Assembly (NCBI GenBank): GCA_025210475.1
Contig: JAOARW010000065.1
Span: forward strand, 62,001 to 126,000
Direction of reading: 5' to 3'
Length of the DNA stretch: 64,000 bases
Source of the DNA: Carboxylicivirga sp.
GTDB lineage: Bacteria > Bacteroidota > Bacteroidia > Bacteroidales > Marinilabiliaceae
Position numbers and translations under genes: made by a program. This document shows positions 9,539-17,087 of this stretch, one piece after another (within the stretch, counting starts at the first letter, position 1; each line of letters begins with the position of its first letter). The notes under the pieces were generated by a model, which worked only from the letters and a program-made list of their open reading frames with translations, searched no databases and was not told the DNA's origin.

Positions 9539-10438
9539 CTATCTGTATAATTCGCCCTTTTCCATCCGGCCTTCTACATCGAGTATTTGCAGGGTAGAAA
9601 TGGTTTTGAATTTGTCCCAGTCACTCACTTCCCACACCACTTTCTTATCACGGGTAATTTCAAATATTTGCGCCTGTCCGTTGCGATGTCCATGACCACC
9701 CCAATTACAGATCACGGTGTTTCCATTGGGCAGTCGATGTATGTTAGCAACAAATCGTAGTGGATGACCAGGGATTTCATTTTCTTCCAAGGTCCATACT
9801 TCCTTATTGTTTTTATCCACTTCAATTAAGCGATGACCATCACCACAGGCGATTAACGTATTTCCATTTTCTAATCTTACCGACGAAAATGCATTCCCTT
9901 TCATTGGTATGGTGCGAATGATCTTACCTGACTTATCAAACTCACACACTTTATTTTCGCTAAAATAACCAATTAGATACGTTCCTTTGCCTGTTTTGCG
10001 AATATTCCTGAATTGGGCATGAGGATTTTCTTTGGCTGTTGGTATAATCAACTGCTTTTTAACCTTGCCTTTTTTACTGATTTCCATTAATTTAGCGGGT
10101 GTACCATTTTGAATAATCAAGATACGACCATTTTTTAGCATCGAAGCCGATTGCACTTCTGTTTTGGGTTCACCTTTATACTCCCACAGAACTTCTTTGT
10201 TTAAATTAACCATCTTAGCGCCGGTACGGCAACTAAAAAGAATGGTGCTGTCGGATAACATACTGACATCATTACATTCCTTACCTGAAGGGTAACTCCA
10301 TTCTATATCGCCATTTTCATCAACGATAACGATTTCTTTCATTCCACTACCACTTGCAATAAAGCGGTGTTTAACTTCCTGTCCGAAGGTAGTTAAGCTA
10401 ATCAGCAGAAAGCTGAGAATTGTGATTTGCTTTAACAT
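9539..10438 (-). CDS. Secreted PQQ-like beta-propeller protein
   Basis: Protein of 299 residues with a clear signal peptide (ITILSFLLISLTTFGQ). The mature part repeats a pattern of about 40 residues, such as GDIEWSYPSG, KEVLWEYKGE, NKEVWTLEEN and KKVVWEVSDW, each with a tryptophan followed by an acidic or polar turn. That is typical of eight-bladed PQQ-like or WD-type propellers, also seen in arylsulfotransferase-like folds. RLPNGNTVICNWGGHGH near the C-terminus may line a central site. I see no catalytic signature, so binding or scaffolding is as likely as enzymatic activity. It is the second gene of the operon, 9 bases after the outer-membrane protein gene. Confidence 0.7.
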   Translation of the reverse strand: MLKQITILSFLLISLTTFGQEVKHRFIASGSGMKEIVIVDENGDIEWSYPSGKECNDVSMLSDSTILFSCRTGAKMVNLNKEVLWEYKGEPKTEVQSASMLKNGRILIIQNGTPAKLMEISKKGKVKKQLIIPTAKENPHAQFRNIRKTGKGTYLIGYFSENKVCEFDKSGKIIRTIPMKGNAFSSVRLENGNTLIACGDGHRLIEVDKNNKEVWTLEENEIPGHPLRFVANIHRLPNGNTVICNWGGHGHRNGQAQIFEITRDKKVVWEVSDWDKFKTISTLQILDVEGRMEKGELYR

Positions 10439-10447
10439 GCTATCGAT

Positions 10448-11209
10448 TTAAAAATTAGTACTAATTCCAAGAGTGGCCCAAAACTCATCAGTAATATCCT
10501 TACGCTCATCAAAGCTCCACTGTTTATTTAGGGCTCCATTAATTTTAAAAATTCCTGCTTTTACAGATGTTGAAATACTTGAAGTGGCATGCGTCCAACC
10601 CGATCCTTTACCAAAAACTCCGGTATGATAGTTAACAGCACCACCAATCTTAATGCCTGATAAAACAGGAATGGTATAATAACTCGATAATTCATGAACC
10701 GAACCATCGGTGAATTTTCTATCACCAAATGGAAATATGTAATATAAATTATAACCTGGAACGATAGCTTGCTCACCAACTTTAATCAATGAAGGAAGTG
10801 TAAATCCTAAATTGTATTTCCACAACATTTTTGTGTCGGTACCGCCATCATTTGTATCCATTTGAACATTGGGACAAACGATGTAATCAATAAAACTATT
10901 AACAGCAATTTTATAAGCATTATCATTAAAAACTGATTTGTTGTATTTAAGCAAAAATTCAATGTCGTCGAATTCTTTTAAATTCCTGTCAATGGGTAAA
11001 GAAGCCCAAAACGCCACTTTAAGTCCGGTATTTCCTATAGCGTAATCGACATATGGATGTACAGCTGGTTTATTGCCGTTGATATCCCAACCATGCCATA
11101 TCGATCGTGTTGCAAAAGTTAAATCAGCACTGAATGAGCTGGATTTTTGCGCATTAATACTCAATGCTGAAATAATAATTAACAGAAATGTAAAATTTAG
11201 TCTTTTCAT
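10448..11209 (-). CDS. Putative outer-membrane beta-barrel protein (TorF-like)
   Basis: Start chosen at 11209, where MKRLNFTFLLIIISALSINAQ gives a good signal peptide; the open frame begins 36 bases earlier without one. The mature protein (about 232 residues) alternates polar and hydrophobic residues, has many aromatic girdle positions and ends in GISTNF with a terminal phenylalanine, as barrel proteins do. The opening FSADLTFATRSIWHGWDINGN resembles the TorF/gcw_chp family of putative porins. It is the first gene of the IclR-controlled operon, so it probably brings the substrate across or anchors the exported heme proteins at the outer membrane. The barrel call is fair, the transport role inference. 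Confidence 0.62.
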   Translation of the reverse strand: MKRLNFTFLLIIISALSINAQKSSSFSADLTFATRSIWHGWDINGNKPAVHPYVDYAIGNTGLKVAFWASLPIDRNLKEFDDIEFLLKYNKSVFNDNAYKIAVNSFIDYIVCPNVQMDTNDGGTDTKMLWKYNLGFTLPSLIKVGEQAIVPGYNLYYIFPFGDRKFTDGSVHELSSYYTIPVLSGIKIGGAVNYHTGVFGKGSGWTHATSSISTSVKAGIFKINGALNKQWSFDERKDITDEFWATLGISTNF

Positions 11210-11313
11210 TTTTATTGTTTTCCCCTGGTATTGATAAAATCCCATTGCAAAGCCTAATCTCTCCCCATTGTATGATTACTTTATGACTATACAATGATTG
11301 TTATTCCATATTT

Positions 11314-11326
11314 GAAACATTGTTTC
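11314..11326. promoter_or_regulatory. KdgR/IclR-type operator palindrome
   Basis: GAAACA-T-TGTTTC is a perfect 13-base palindrome. It closely matches the core of sites bound by the IclR-family repressor KdgR. It lies 10 bases downstream of a -7 box reading leftward (11336-11343), right over the expected transcription start of the seven-gene operon that encodes an IclR regulator. Autoregulated repression is the simplest reading. Confidence 0.55.
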
Positions 11327-11335
11327 TAATAGGGG

Positions 11336-11343
11336 CAAAAGTA
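11336..11343 (-). promoter_or_regulatory. Bacteroidota -7 promoter element for the IclR operon
   Basis: Read on the minus strand, TACTTTTG fits TAnnTTTG. It lies about 127 bases upstream of the chosen start of the outer-membrane protein gene. No good TTG box is seen at the usual distance upstream, so the promoter may need an activator or be weak. Confidence 0.4.
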
Positions 11344-11490
11344 TAAAATATTCTGAAACTTAAAATGTTTGAGATATTTTTTACCCACTAATTAAACATG
11401 AGTTAACTACAAGATGAGTCAAAAGTCGGGCAGACTTACTCTTCAAAAAGGAAAATTAAATGATTTGTATCTGTTTATTTATCAGCACCT

Positions 11491-11525
11491 AACAAAAAAG
11501 CCCGGGCTCGTATGAACCCAGGCTT
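11491..11525 (-). terminator. Intrinsic terminator after the Crp-family gene
   Basis: On the minus strand a stem (arms 11498-11509 and 11514-11525, two internal mismatches, loop GTAT on the plus strand) is followed by TTTTTTGTT. It sits 45 bases after the stop of the leftward Crp-family gene. The rest of 11210-11569 holds the promoter and operator of the next operon and no gene. Confidence 0.8.
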
Positions 11526-11569
11526 AAATATTTCTTTCGCTCTGATTTTAAAATCAGATTTTTAATCAA

Positions 11570-12277
11570 TTAAATGTAAACATTACCAATCTTAATGAGT
11601 TTGGGAATGTTGATCAGTTTAATTTTCCGGCCGTTTAATTCGATTAACTTATCAGATTTGAACTCAGAAAGTAAACGAATAACTGATTCAGTAGCCGTTC
11701 CAACCATATTGGCCAACTCTTCGCGTGTTAATGAAATCTGTAGCGTACTGTCGTCATCTAAATCAAAAGTATCCATCAATAACAATAATACCTCCGCCAA
11801 ACGTTCGCGAACCGTTTTTTGTGCAATATCAGTTAAAAACTTATTGGATTCACCCAATTCACGACAGGTCAGTTTCATTAATGACATGGCGAACTCAGGA
11901 TTAACCTTTATTAAACTTGTAAGTACCTCCGAAGGCAAATAGCACAATACCGCATCGTTTACAACTTTGGAAGTTGTACAAGCTAACTCGTCACTTACAA
12001 CCGATCTAAAACCAATTAGATCACCATCCTTGGCAAACCGAATGATTTGCTCCTTCCCATCAAAGCCGGTCTTATAAATTTTCAATATCCCTTTGATCAC
12101 AACATAAGCGCCATTAATACGGCTACCTTCATGGTATAAAATATTGCCACGCTTGTGAAGGGTGCAGCTCATCGACTGTGTAAGAGAATCCAATTCCTCT
12201 TCAGTCAAACCGCTGAAAATTTCGTAAGACAGCAAATCTACTTCATCGCTGAAAGGGACACTTTGAATATTTTTCAT
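11570..12277 (-). CDS. Crp/Fnr-family transcriptional regulator
   Basis: I choose the start at 12277 (MKNIQSVPFSDEV) because a -7 box lies at 12332-12339, on top of the longer open frame's start. The protein of about 235 residues has a cyclic-nucleotide-binding fold (GNILYHEGSRINGAYVVIKGILKIY, then DLIGFRSVVSDE) and a C-terminal Crp helix-turn-helix (SLTREELANMVGTATESVIRLL). There is no Fnr-type N-terminal cysteine cluster, so direct iron-sulfur oxygen sensing is unlikely. It is divergent from an osmC-like gene with a short shared promoter region, which suggests that it regulates that gene, perhaps in redox or peroxide stress. The effector cannot be told from the sequence. Confidence 0.9.
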   Translation of the reverse strand: MKNIQSVPFSDEVDLLSYEIFSGLTEEELDSLTQSMSCTLHKRGNILYHEGSRINGAYVVIKGILKIYKTGFDGKEQIIRFAKDGDLIGFRSVVSDELACTTSKVVNDAVLCYLPSEVLTSLIKVNPEFAMSLMKLTCRELGESNKFLTDIAQKTVRERLAEVLLLLMDTFDLDDDSTLQISLTREELANMVGTATESVIRLLSEFKSDKLIELNGRKIKLINIPKLIKIGNVYI

Positions 12278-12331
12278 AACTTGACTAACAACTGAATGAA
12301 TAAAAAAGTGATAAATGTCATAATTTGATAA

Positions 12332-12339
12332 CAAAGATA
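12332..12339 (-). promoter_or_regulatory. -7 element of the Crp-family gene
   Basis: TATCTTTG on the minus strand matches TAnnTTTG and lies 55 bases upstream of the chosen start at 12277. No well-spaced -33 TTG is seen. The same octamer precedes rpiB at 38875-38882. Confidence 0.5.
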
Positions 12340-12389
12340 TAAAAAGGACAGATATTTACATTATCACAAATATTTAAATAGTTCGATAT

Positions 12390-12806
12390 ATGAAAACATC
12401 AACAAAAATTCAATGGACAGGTAACATGTCATGGGAAACAGAATTATTCGGTCACAAGCTGATTTTAGATGCCGGAGAAGAAAACGGAGGGGAAAATAAA
12501 GGGCCACGACCAAAGATACTTATGTTAACAGCACTTGCCGGGTGTACAGGTATGGATGTGGTTTCAATCCTTAAGAAAATGCGAGTGGAAGTGGAAGATA
12601 TTCAAATATTTGTAGAAGGTGATTTGACCGAAGAACATCCGAAGTATTACGAAAAAATGCATGTGATTTATCAGTTTAAAGGCAACAATCTGCCAATGGA
12701 AAAACTTGAAAAAGCCGTGAGTTTATCGGAGGAGCGATATTGCGGGGTATCGGCTCTCTATAAAAAAGCCATTCCAGTTACAACTGAAATCAGAGTTATT
12801 GACTAG
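12390..12806 (+). CDS. OsmC-family protein
   Basis: Cytoplasmic protein of 138 residues of the OsmC/Ohr family, thiol peroxidases that reduce organic hydroperoxides. The two reactive cysteines are present: Cys52 in TALAGCTGMDVV and Cys118 in ERYCGVSAL. Length is normal. It is transcribed away from the Crp-family gene with 112 bases between the start codons and has its own terminator at 12843-12868. Without a search I cannot separate OsmC from Ohr or from the broader YhfA-like group; the short N-terminus fits the last. Confidence 0.85.
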   Translation: MKTSTKIQWTGNMSWETELFGHKLILDAGEENGGENKGPRPKILMLTALAGCTGMDVVSILKKMRVEVEDIQIFVEGDLTEEHPKYYEKMHVIYQFKGNNLPMEKLEKAVSLSEERYCGVSALYKKAIPVTTEIRVID

Positions 12807-12842
12807 CTTAAAAAATGTTGTTAAACATTATTTTTTATTCGG

Positions 12843-12868
12843 CCTCTGTCCGCAGGACAGGGGTTTTT
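12843..12868 (+). terminator. Intrinsic terminator after the OsmC-family gene
   Basis: A nine-pair stem (12843-12851 with 12855-12863, one G-T pair, loop GCA) is followed by TTTTTATTT. It is 36 bases after the stop codon. A weaker AATGTT/AACATT hairpin precedes it. Confidence 0.8.
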
Positions 12869-12967
12869 ATTTGTGCGGAATAACCGGGAATATTATCATT
12901 CACTTACTCAAATAAAATCAACTTACTACAAGGTTTATATTCTGATTATAATTGATATAACGAATCC

Positions 12968-13828
12968 TTAGGCTTTCATTTTTCGATATTCGGTTGGTGA
13001 CAAAGATGTGTGCTTTTTAAATACTCGTGAAAAGTATTGCTGGCTCTTAAATCCTGACTCTTCAAACACCAGTTTAATAGGCTTGTTGGTGGTAAGAAGC
13101 AAAAGTTTTGCCTTCTCTACACGTTTGGATATAATAAACTCACCAGGAGGAATACCAACAACCTTCTTAAATACTCTGATAAAATGATCAGGTGACAAAA
13201 AGGTCATTTTGGCGAGTTTTTCAATGTGAATAACTTCCGTTAAGTGGCTCTGTATGTAACTGAAAATTGGATTAAGGCGATGTCTGACAATCTCATCTTG
13301 TGCTGAATTTTGCTTTTGCATTATAAAACGCGAAAGTAATTGTTCAATAATTGCTCGTGTTTCGTAGATATGCGATAAAGGTTGGTTATGTACTGATTTA
13401 CTTAACCAATCCTTCTTTTGATAGATATCCGGATCGAGAGAAGGTAATTTCATCCCGGGATTTAGTTCCAACAAGCGTTCAAAGAGTTCTTTATCTAATT
13501 TATTAACCGATACTTTCGAACTGGTTTTAAACAAACTATAGATATTGAGTCCATTTAATAAATGCGCACTAAAGTGTATGTAATAATGTTCTAATTGTTT
13601 CTCGAAATAATACGAACATGGTACAAAACTTGGCACCAGGTAAAGAAAACCAGGTTTAAGAGTTATCCTCTTATCACCAATTTGCAACCACCCTTTTCCT
13701 TCAGTTATGAAATAGATTCTGGAAAATGCACTTATCACATAATCATACTTACTATCCCGATCAAAGCGTGATAGTGCAATATTCTTAAGTTCTATTTTTA
13801 TTAAGTTATCAGAAACGAATCTACTCAT
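12968..13828 (-). CDS. AraC-family transcriptional regulator
   Basis: Start chosen at 13828 (MSRFVSDNLIKIELKN), since the open frame's extra 32 residues are low-complexity and a -7 box lies at 13901-13908. The product of 286 residues has a cupin-like sensor domain (GWLQIGDKRITLKPGFLYLVPSFVPCSYYF) and a C-terminal double helix-turn-helix (IHIEKLAKMTFLSPDHFIRVFKKVVGIPPGEFI; FEESGFKSQQYFSRVFKKHTSLSPTEYRK). It is divergent from the alpha-L-fucosidase gene, with 209 bases between starts. It therefore most likely senses fucose or a fuco-oligosaccharide and controls that gene. The effector is inferred from position only. Confidence 0.92.
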   Translation of the reverse strand: MSRFVSDNLIKIELKNIALSRFDRDSKYDYVISAFSRIYFITEGKGWLQIGDKRITLKPGFLYLVPSFVPCSYYFEKQLEHYYIHFSAHLLNGLNIYSLFKTSSKVSVNKLDKELFERLLELNPGMKLPSLDPDIYQKKDWLSKSVHNQPLSHIYETRAIIEQLLSRFIMQKQNSAQDEIVRHRLNPIFSYIQSHLTEVIHIEKLAKMTFLSPDHFIRVFKKVVGIPPGEFIISKRVEKAKLLLLTTNKPIKLVFEESGFKSQQYFSRVFKKHTSLSPTEYRKMKA

Positions 13829-13900
13829 ATTTCGGGTAATAAGTGAATTTGTTTTATAAAATGACAAATAACAATTAATTGTCAACATATCGATATCGTA

Positions 13901-13908
13901 CAAATATA
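13901..13908 (-). promoter_or_regulatory. -7 element of the AraC gene
   Basis: TATATTTG on the minus strand fits TAnnTTTG. It lies 73 bases upstream of the start at 13828 and inside the longer open frame, which supports the shorter start. No -33 box at normal spacing. Confidence 0.4.
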
Positions 13909-13945
13909 TGCAGAGATAATTCAATTATAAGCTATGCTGACTCTC

Positions 13946-13953
13946 TATTTTTG
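13946..13953 (+). promoter_or_regulatory. -7 element of the fucosidase gene
   Basis: TATTTTTG fits TAnnTTTG and lies 85 bases upstream of the fucosidase start. No TTG stands 19-23 bases upstream, as expected for a promoter that needs an activator such as the divergent AraC protein. Confidence 0.4.
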
Positions 13954-14037
13954 AGATCTGATTGGTTTATCGATTGACAAGAGAGATACAAACAAATAAT
14001 TGACCCAGAAATATTTATCGACTACAACATTTAAATC

Positions 14038-15876
14038 ATGAAAATTAGAATAATAGGAGTGGTATTATTTGCACTTATTTCAATTAGTGTAAATGCACAG
14101 TTAAGTGGAGGCGGAGATTTAAATCCCGACCTCAAAGCACCAAAGGAAGCCCAGGAGAAATGGATGGATTTGAGAATTGGATTAAGTGTACATTGGGGAC
14201 CATCAGCTCTGGGAGCAGAAGAAATTAGTTGGTCACGACATTCCAAAATTCCAAAGGAAACTTACGATAACTATTACAAAGAGTTCAATCCCGACAAATT
14301 CGATGCCAACGAATGGGCCAAATTAATGAAACGTTGGGGCATTAAATACATGGCGCCAACGGGAAAGCATCATGATGGATTTTGTCTTTGGTTTTCTGAT
14401 TATACCGAGTATGACATGGAAAATGCCAAACTAAAGATTGACATCATGGCTGAGTTGGCCAAGGCATGTAAAAAACACAACATCATGTTTGGCTCCTATT
14501 ATTCAAACCTGGATTGGTATCATCCCGACTGGTACCCATACCTATATGGCGGTCCGGGGGAATTATTTGAAAGATATGACGATACTCCAAACCTCGAGCG
14601 CTACTATAAGTTTTTTGAAAATCAGGTAGTGGAACTGATTGAGAAATACGACATCGACTTTTTTCAGTTTGATGGCGAATGGGATAGCACATATACCCAT
14701 GAGGTTGGCTCAAGATTATACCGCCGTTTTCATGAGGTAAAGCCAGATGTACTTTTAAGTTCACGTATTGATATTGGCCGACGAAGCGCTGGTATGAGCA
14801 ACCACCTTGACATGGATGGTCTAAAATATGCGGGCGATTATCAGGAACGTGAACGATTGGTGAACCATGGTAATAACGTGGTATCGTGGCTCGATCATCC
14901 TTGGCAAGCATGGGTAACCATCGACAAAACGCAATGGGCTTATAACCTTGATCCTGTATTAATGAGTTTTGAAGAATTAATTGCTGATTTGGTTAGTGTT
15001 ATTGGAAATAACGGTAATTATATGATCAACCTTGGGCCTCGTCCTGATGGTAGTTTCGAACCTGAGCAAATTGCTTTGATGGATCAAATGGGTGCCTGGC
15101 TCAAAGAGCACGCCGAAACTGTTTATGGAACCAGAGGTGGTCCATTTTACCCATTCCCGGAAGGTGTAAGCACACGTAAAGGAAAAAAAGCCTGGATTTT
15201 TGTACTTGACAATGAAGCTACAAAGCTAACACTTCCTAAACTGCCTCAGGAAATCAAATCGGCTAAAGTATTTAAGTCTAAAAATAAGGTTGTCTACACT
15301 ACCAAGGATGACCTTCTAATGATTGATTTACCTGCCAAAAAAGAAGGTGAACCAATGCGTGTTATTGAATTAAACTTTGATGAAAACGTAGAAATGTCAA
15401 CAGTAAAAGAACTTCCGAACAAGTATGAGCAAGCCGGTGCCAATTTAATAGTGGAAGGCATTACATACGAGTTGAGTTCGAAAGACAAGCAATGGCACAA
15501 TTCAGAGAAAGAGCACCATATATTTGATGAAAAAGAAGTGGATAACCACAGCTTTCATACAGAAAGTGAGAAGCAACCTTTTATTAAAATCGACTTAGGA
15601 AGCGAAAAAGAAATACACGGCATCCTTATTAAGAACCGTACAGGATGTTGCCAGGAACGAGCGAAAAACCTCACGATTTGGTTATCAAACGATGGTAAGA
15701 ACTGGAAAGAATATTGGCGTGCTAAAAACCTAAAAGACGAATGGGATGTAACTTTAACAACCAATAGTATGGGAGCAACCGTTCCGGGTGCCAAAACACG
15801 CTACATTAAAATTGGTACCGTCAATAAAAAAGCACAAGCATTGCATTTGAACAAGATTCAGATATTTGGCAAGTAA
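14038..15876 (+). CDS. Secreted GH29 alpha-L-fucosidase with C-terminal F5/8-type domain
   Basis: Retaining glycosidase that releases L-fucose from glycans. The signal peptide ends near SVNAQ (residue 21). The GH29 barrel spans about residues 35-390 with KHHDGFCLW at 110-118, SYYSNLDWYHPDW, and DFFQFDGEW around residue 212; that aspartate is the expected nucleophile. NNGNYMINLGPRPDG is another family hallmark. The last 120 residues (FIKIDLGSEKEIHGILIKNR; LTIWLSNDGKNWKEYW; ATVPGAKTRYIKIG) form a discoidin/CBM32-type carbohydrate-binding module. It is divergent from an AraC regulator and ends in a bidirectional terminator. Periplasmic or outer-surface location is likely. Substrate (fucoidan or host-type glycans) is not decided by sequence. 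Confidence 0.93.
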   Translation: MKIRIIGVVLFALISISVNAQLSGGGDLNPDLKAPKEAQEKWMDLRIGLSVHWGPSALGAEEISWSRHSKIPKETYDNYYKEFNPDKFDANEWAKLMKRWGIKYMAPTGKHHDGFCLWFSDYTEYDMENAKLKIDIMAELAKACKKHNIMFGSYYSNLDWYHPDWYPYLYGGPGELFERYDDTPNLERYYKFFENQVVELIEKYDIDFFQFDGEWDSTYTHEVGSRLYRRFHEVKPDVLLSSRIDIGRRSAGMSNHLDMDGLKYAGDYQERERLVNHGNNVVSWLDHPWQAWVTIDKTQWAYNLDPVLMSFEELIADLVSVIGNNGNYMINLGPRPDGSFEPEQIALMDQMGAWLKEHAETVYGTRGGPFYPFPEGVSTRKGKKAWIFVLDNEATKLTLPKLPQEIKSAKVFKSKNKVVYTTKDDLLMIDLPAKKEGEPMRVIELNFDENVEMSTVKELPNKYEQAGANLIVEGITYELSSKDKQWHNSEKEHHIFDEKEVDNHSFHTESEKQPFIKIDLGSEKEIHGILIKNRTGCCQERAKNLTIWLSNDGKNWKEYWRAKNLKDEWDVTLTTNSMGATVPGAKTRYIKIGTVNKKAQALHLNKIQIFGK

Positions 15877-15903
15877 TAAACTACAGACCTTTGAATAAAA
15901 GAA

Positions 15904-15940
15904 AAGAGGCTGATTCTAAAAATTGAATCAGCCTCTTTCT
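15904..15940. terminator. Bidirectional terminator between fucosidase and pheS
   Basis: Perfect 13-pair stem AAGAGGCTGATTC (15904-15916) with its complement at 15925-15937, eight-base loop, A- and T-rich flanks. It serves both the rightward fucosidase gene and the leftward pheS gene. Confidence 0.88.
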
Positions 15941-15958
15941 TATATATTATTTCAATAT

Positions 15959-16981
15959 TTACTTACCTGCCGCCTTAAATTGGTCAAGAAAGCGTTTATC
16001 GTTTTCAAAGAATAATCGAATGTCTTTTATCTGATATTTCAGCATGGTAATTCGTTCGATACCCATACCAAAGGCAAAACCAGTATATTCTTTGCTGTTG
16101 ATGCCACTTGCTTCGAGTACAGCCGGATCAACCATACCACAACCAAGAATTTCTACCCAACCGGTATATTTACAAACATTGCAGCCCTTACCACCACAAA
16201 GCGAACAAGAGATATCCATCTCAGCTGAAGGCTCAGTAAATGGGAAGTAGGATGGACGCAAACGAATCTTTGTATCAGCCCCAAATAGTTCTTTTGAGAA
16301 ATATAAAAGTGTTTGCTTTAAGTCGGCAAACGAAACGTTTTTATCGATGTAAAGTCCTTCTACCTGGTGGAAAATACAATGAGCACGAGCCGAAATTGCT
16401 TCGTTACGGAACACACGTCCTGGGAAAATGGCACGAATAGGAGGTGCCTGCTTTTCCATTACACGAACCTGTACCGATGAAGTATGGGTACGAAGTAAAA
16501 CATCCGGATTGGTAGCGATAAAGAAAGTATCCTGCATATCGCGAGCCGGGTGTTCTGGCGGAAAGTTTAGCGCTTCAAAAACGTGGTGATCATCCTCAAT
16601 TTCAGGACCATCAGCAACATTAAAGCCCAAACGAGAGAAAATCTCAACAATCTCATTCTTAACAATCGATAATGGGTGACGACTTCCTAGCTCAAATGAA
16701 GTTCCGGGTAAAGTTAAATCGGTTCCCACTTCTCCTTGCGAACTGGATGCAAAGCCATCCTTAATCTCGTTGATTTTATCAAGCGCCTGTGTTTTTAGAA
16801 CATTTAATACTTTACCAACTTCGCGCTTTTGTTCGTTAGGTATGGTTTTAAACTCATCAAATAGCTGTGAAACCAAACCCTTTTTACTTAAATATTTAAT
16901 CCGCAACTGTTCAGCCTCTTCAGCCGATGAAGCTGCCAGGCTTTTAATTTCTTCAACTAATTGATTAATTCTATCTAACAT
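15959..16981 (-). CDS. pheS: Phenylalanine-tRNA ligase alpha subunit
   Basis: Catalytic subunit of the alpha2-beta2 PheRS that charges tRNA-Phe. The 340 residues begin with the usual coiled-coil arm (residues 1-90) and continue with class II motifs: motif 2 in FPGRVFRNEAISARAHCIFHQVEGLYID, and motif 3 in FAFGMGIERITMLKY. A zinc-like cluster CSLCGGKGCNVCKYTGW precedes motif 3, as in many PheS. pheT is not adjacent, so the two subunits are encoded apart here. Length and motifs are canonical. Confidence 0.97.
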   Translation of the reverse strand: MLDRINQLVEEIKSLAASSAEEAEQLRIKYLSKKGLVSQLFDEFKTIPNEQKREVGKVLNVLKTQALDKINEIKDGFASSSQGEVGTDLTLPGTSFELGSRHPLSIVKNEIVEIFSRLGFNVADGPEIEDDHHVFEALNFPPEHPARDMQDTFFIATNPDVLLRTHTSSVQVRVMEKQAPPIRAIFPGRVFRNEAISARAHCIFHQVEGLYIDKNVSFADLKQTLLYFSKELFGADTKIRLRPSYFPFTEPSAEMDISCSLCGGKGCNVCKYTGWVEILGCGMVDPAVLEASGINSKEYTGFAFGMGIERITMLKYQIKDIRLFFENDKRFLDQFKAAGK

Positions 16982-17087
16982 GATTGTTTAATTACTTTAA
17001 TATAGCGACTTGCAAAAGTAATAAAACGATTGGGATGAGAGATGAATATTCGATTTCTTTTTTTAAACAGAAAGAGCGCGCAAATAC

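Noticed and set aside
13829..13924. Longer N-terminus of the AraC regulator
   Set aside because: The extra residues are AT-codon low-complexity, and a -7 box lies within them.
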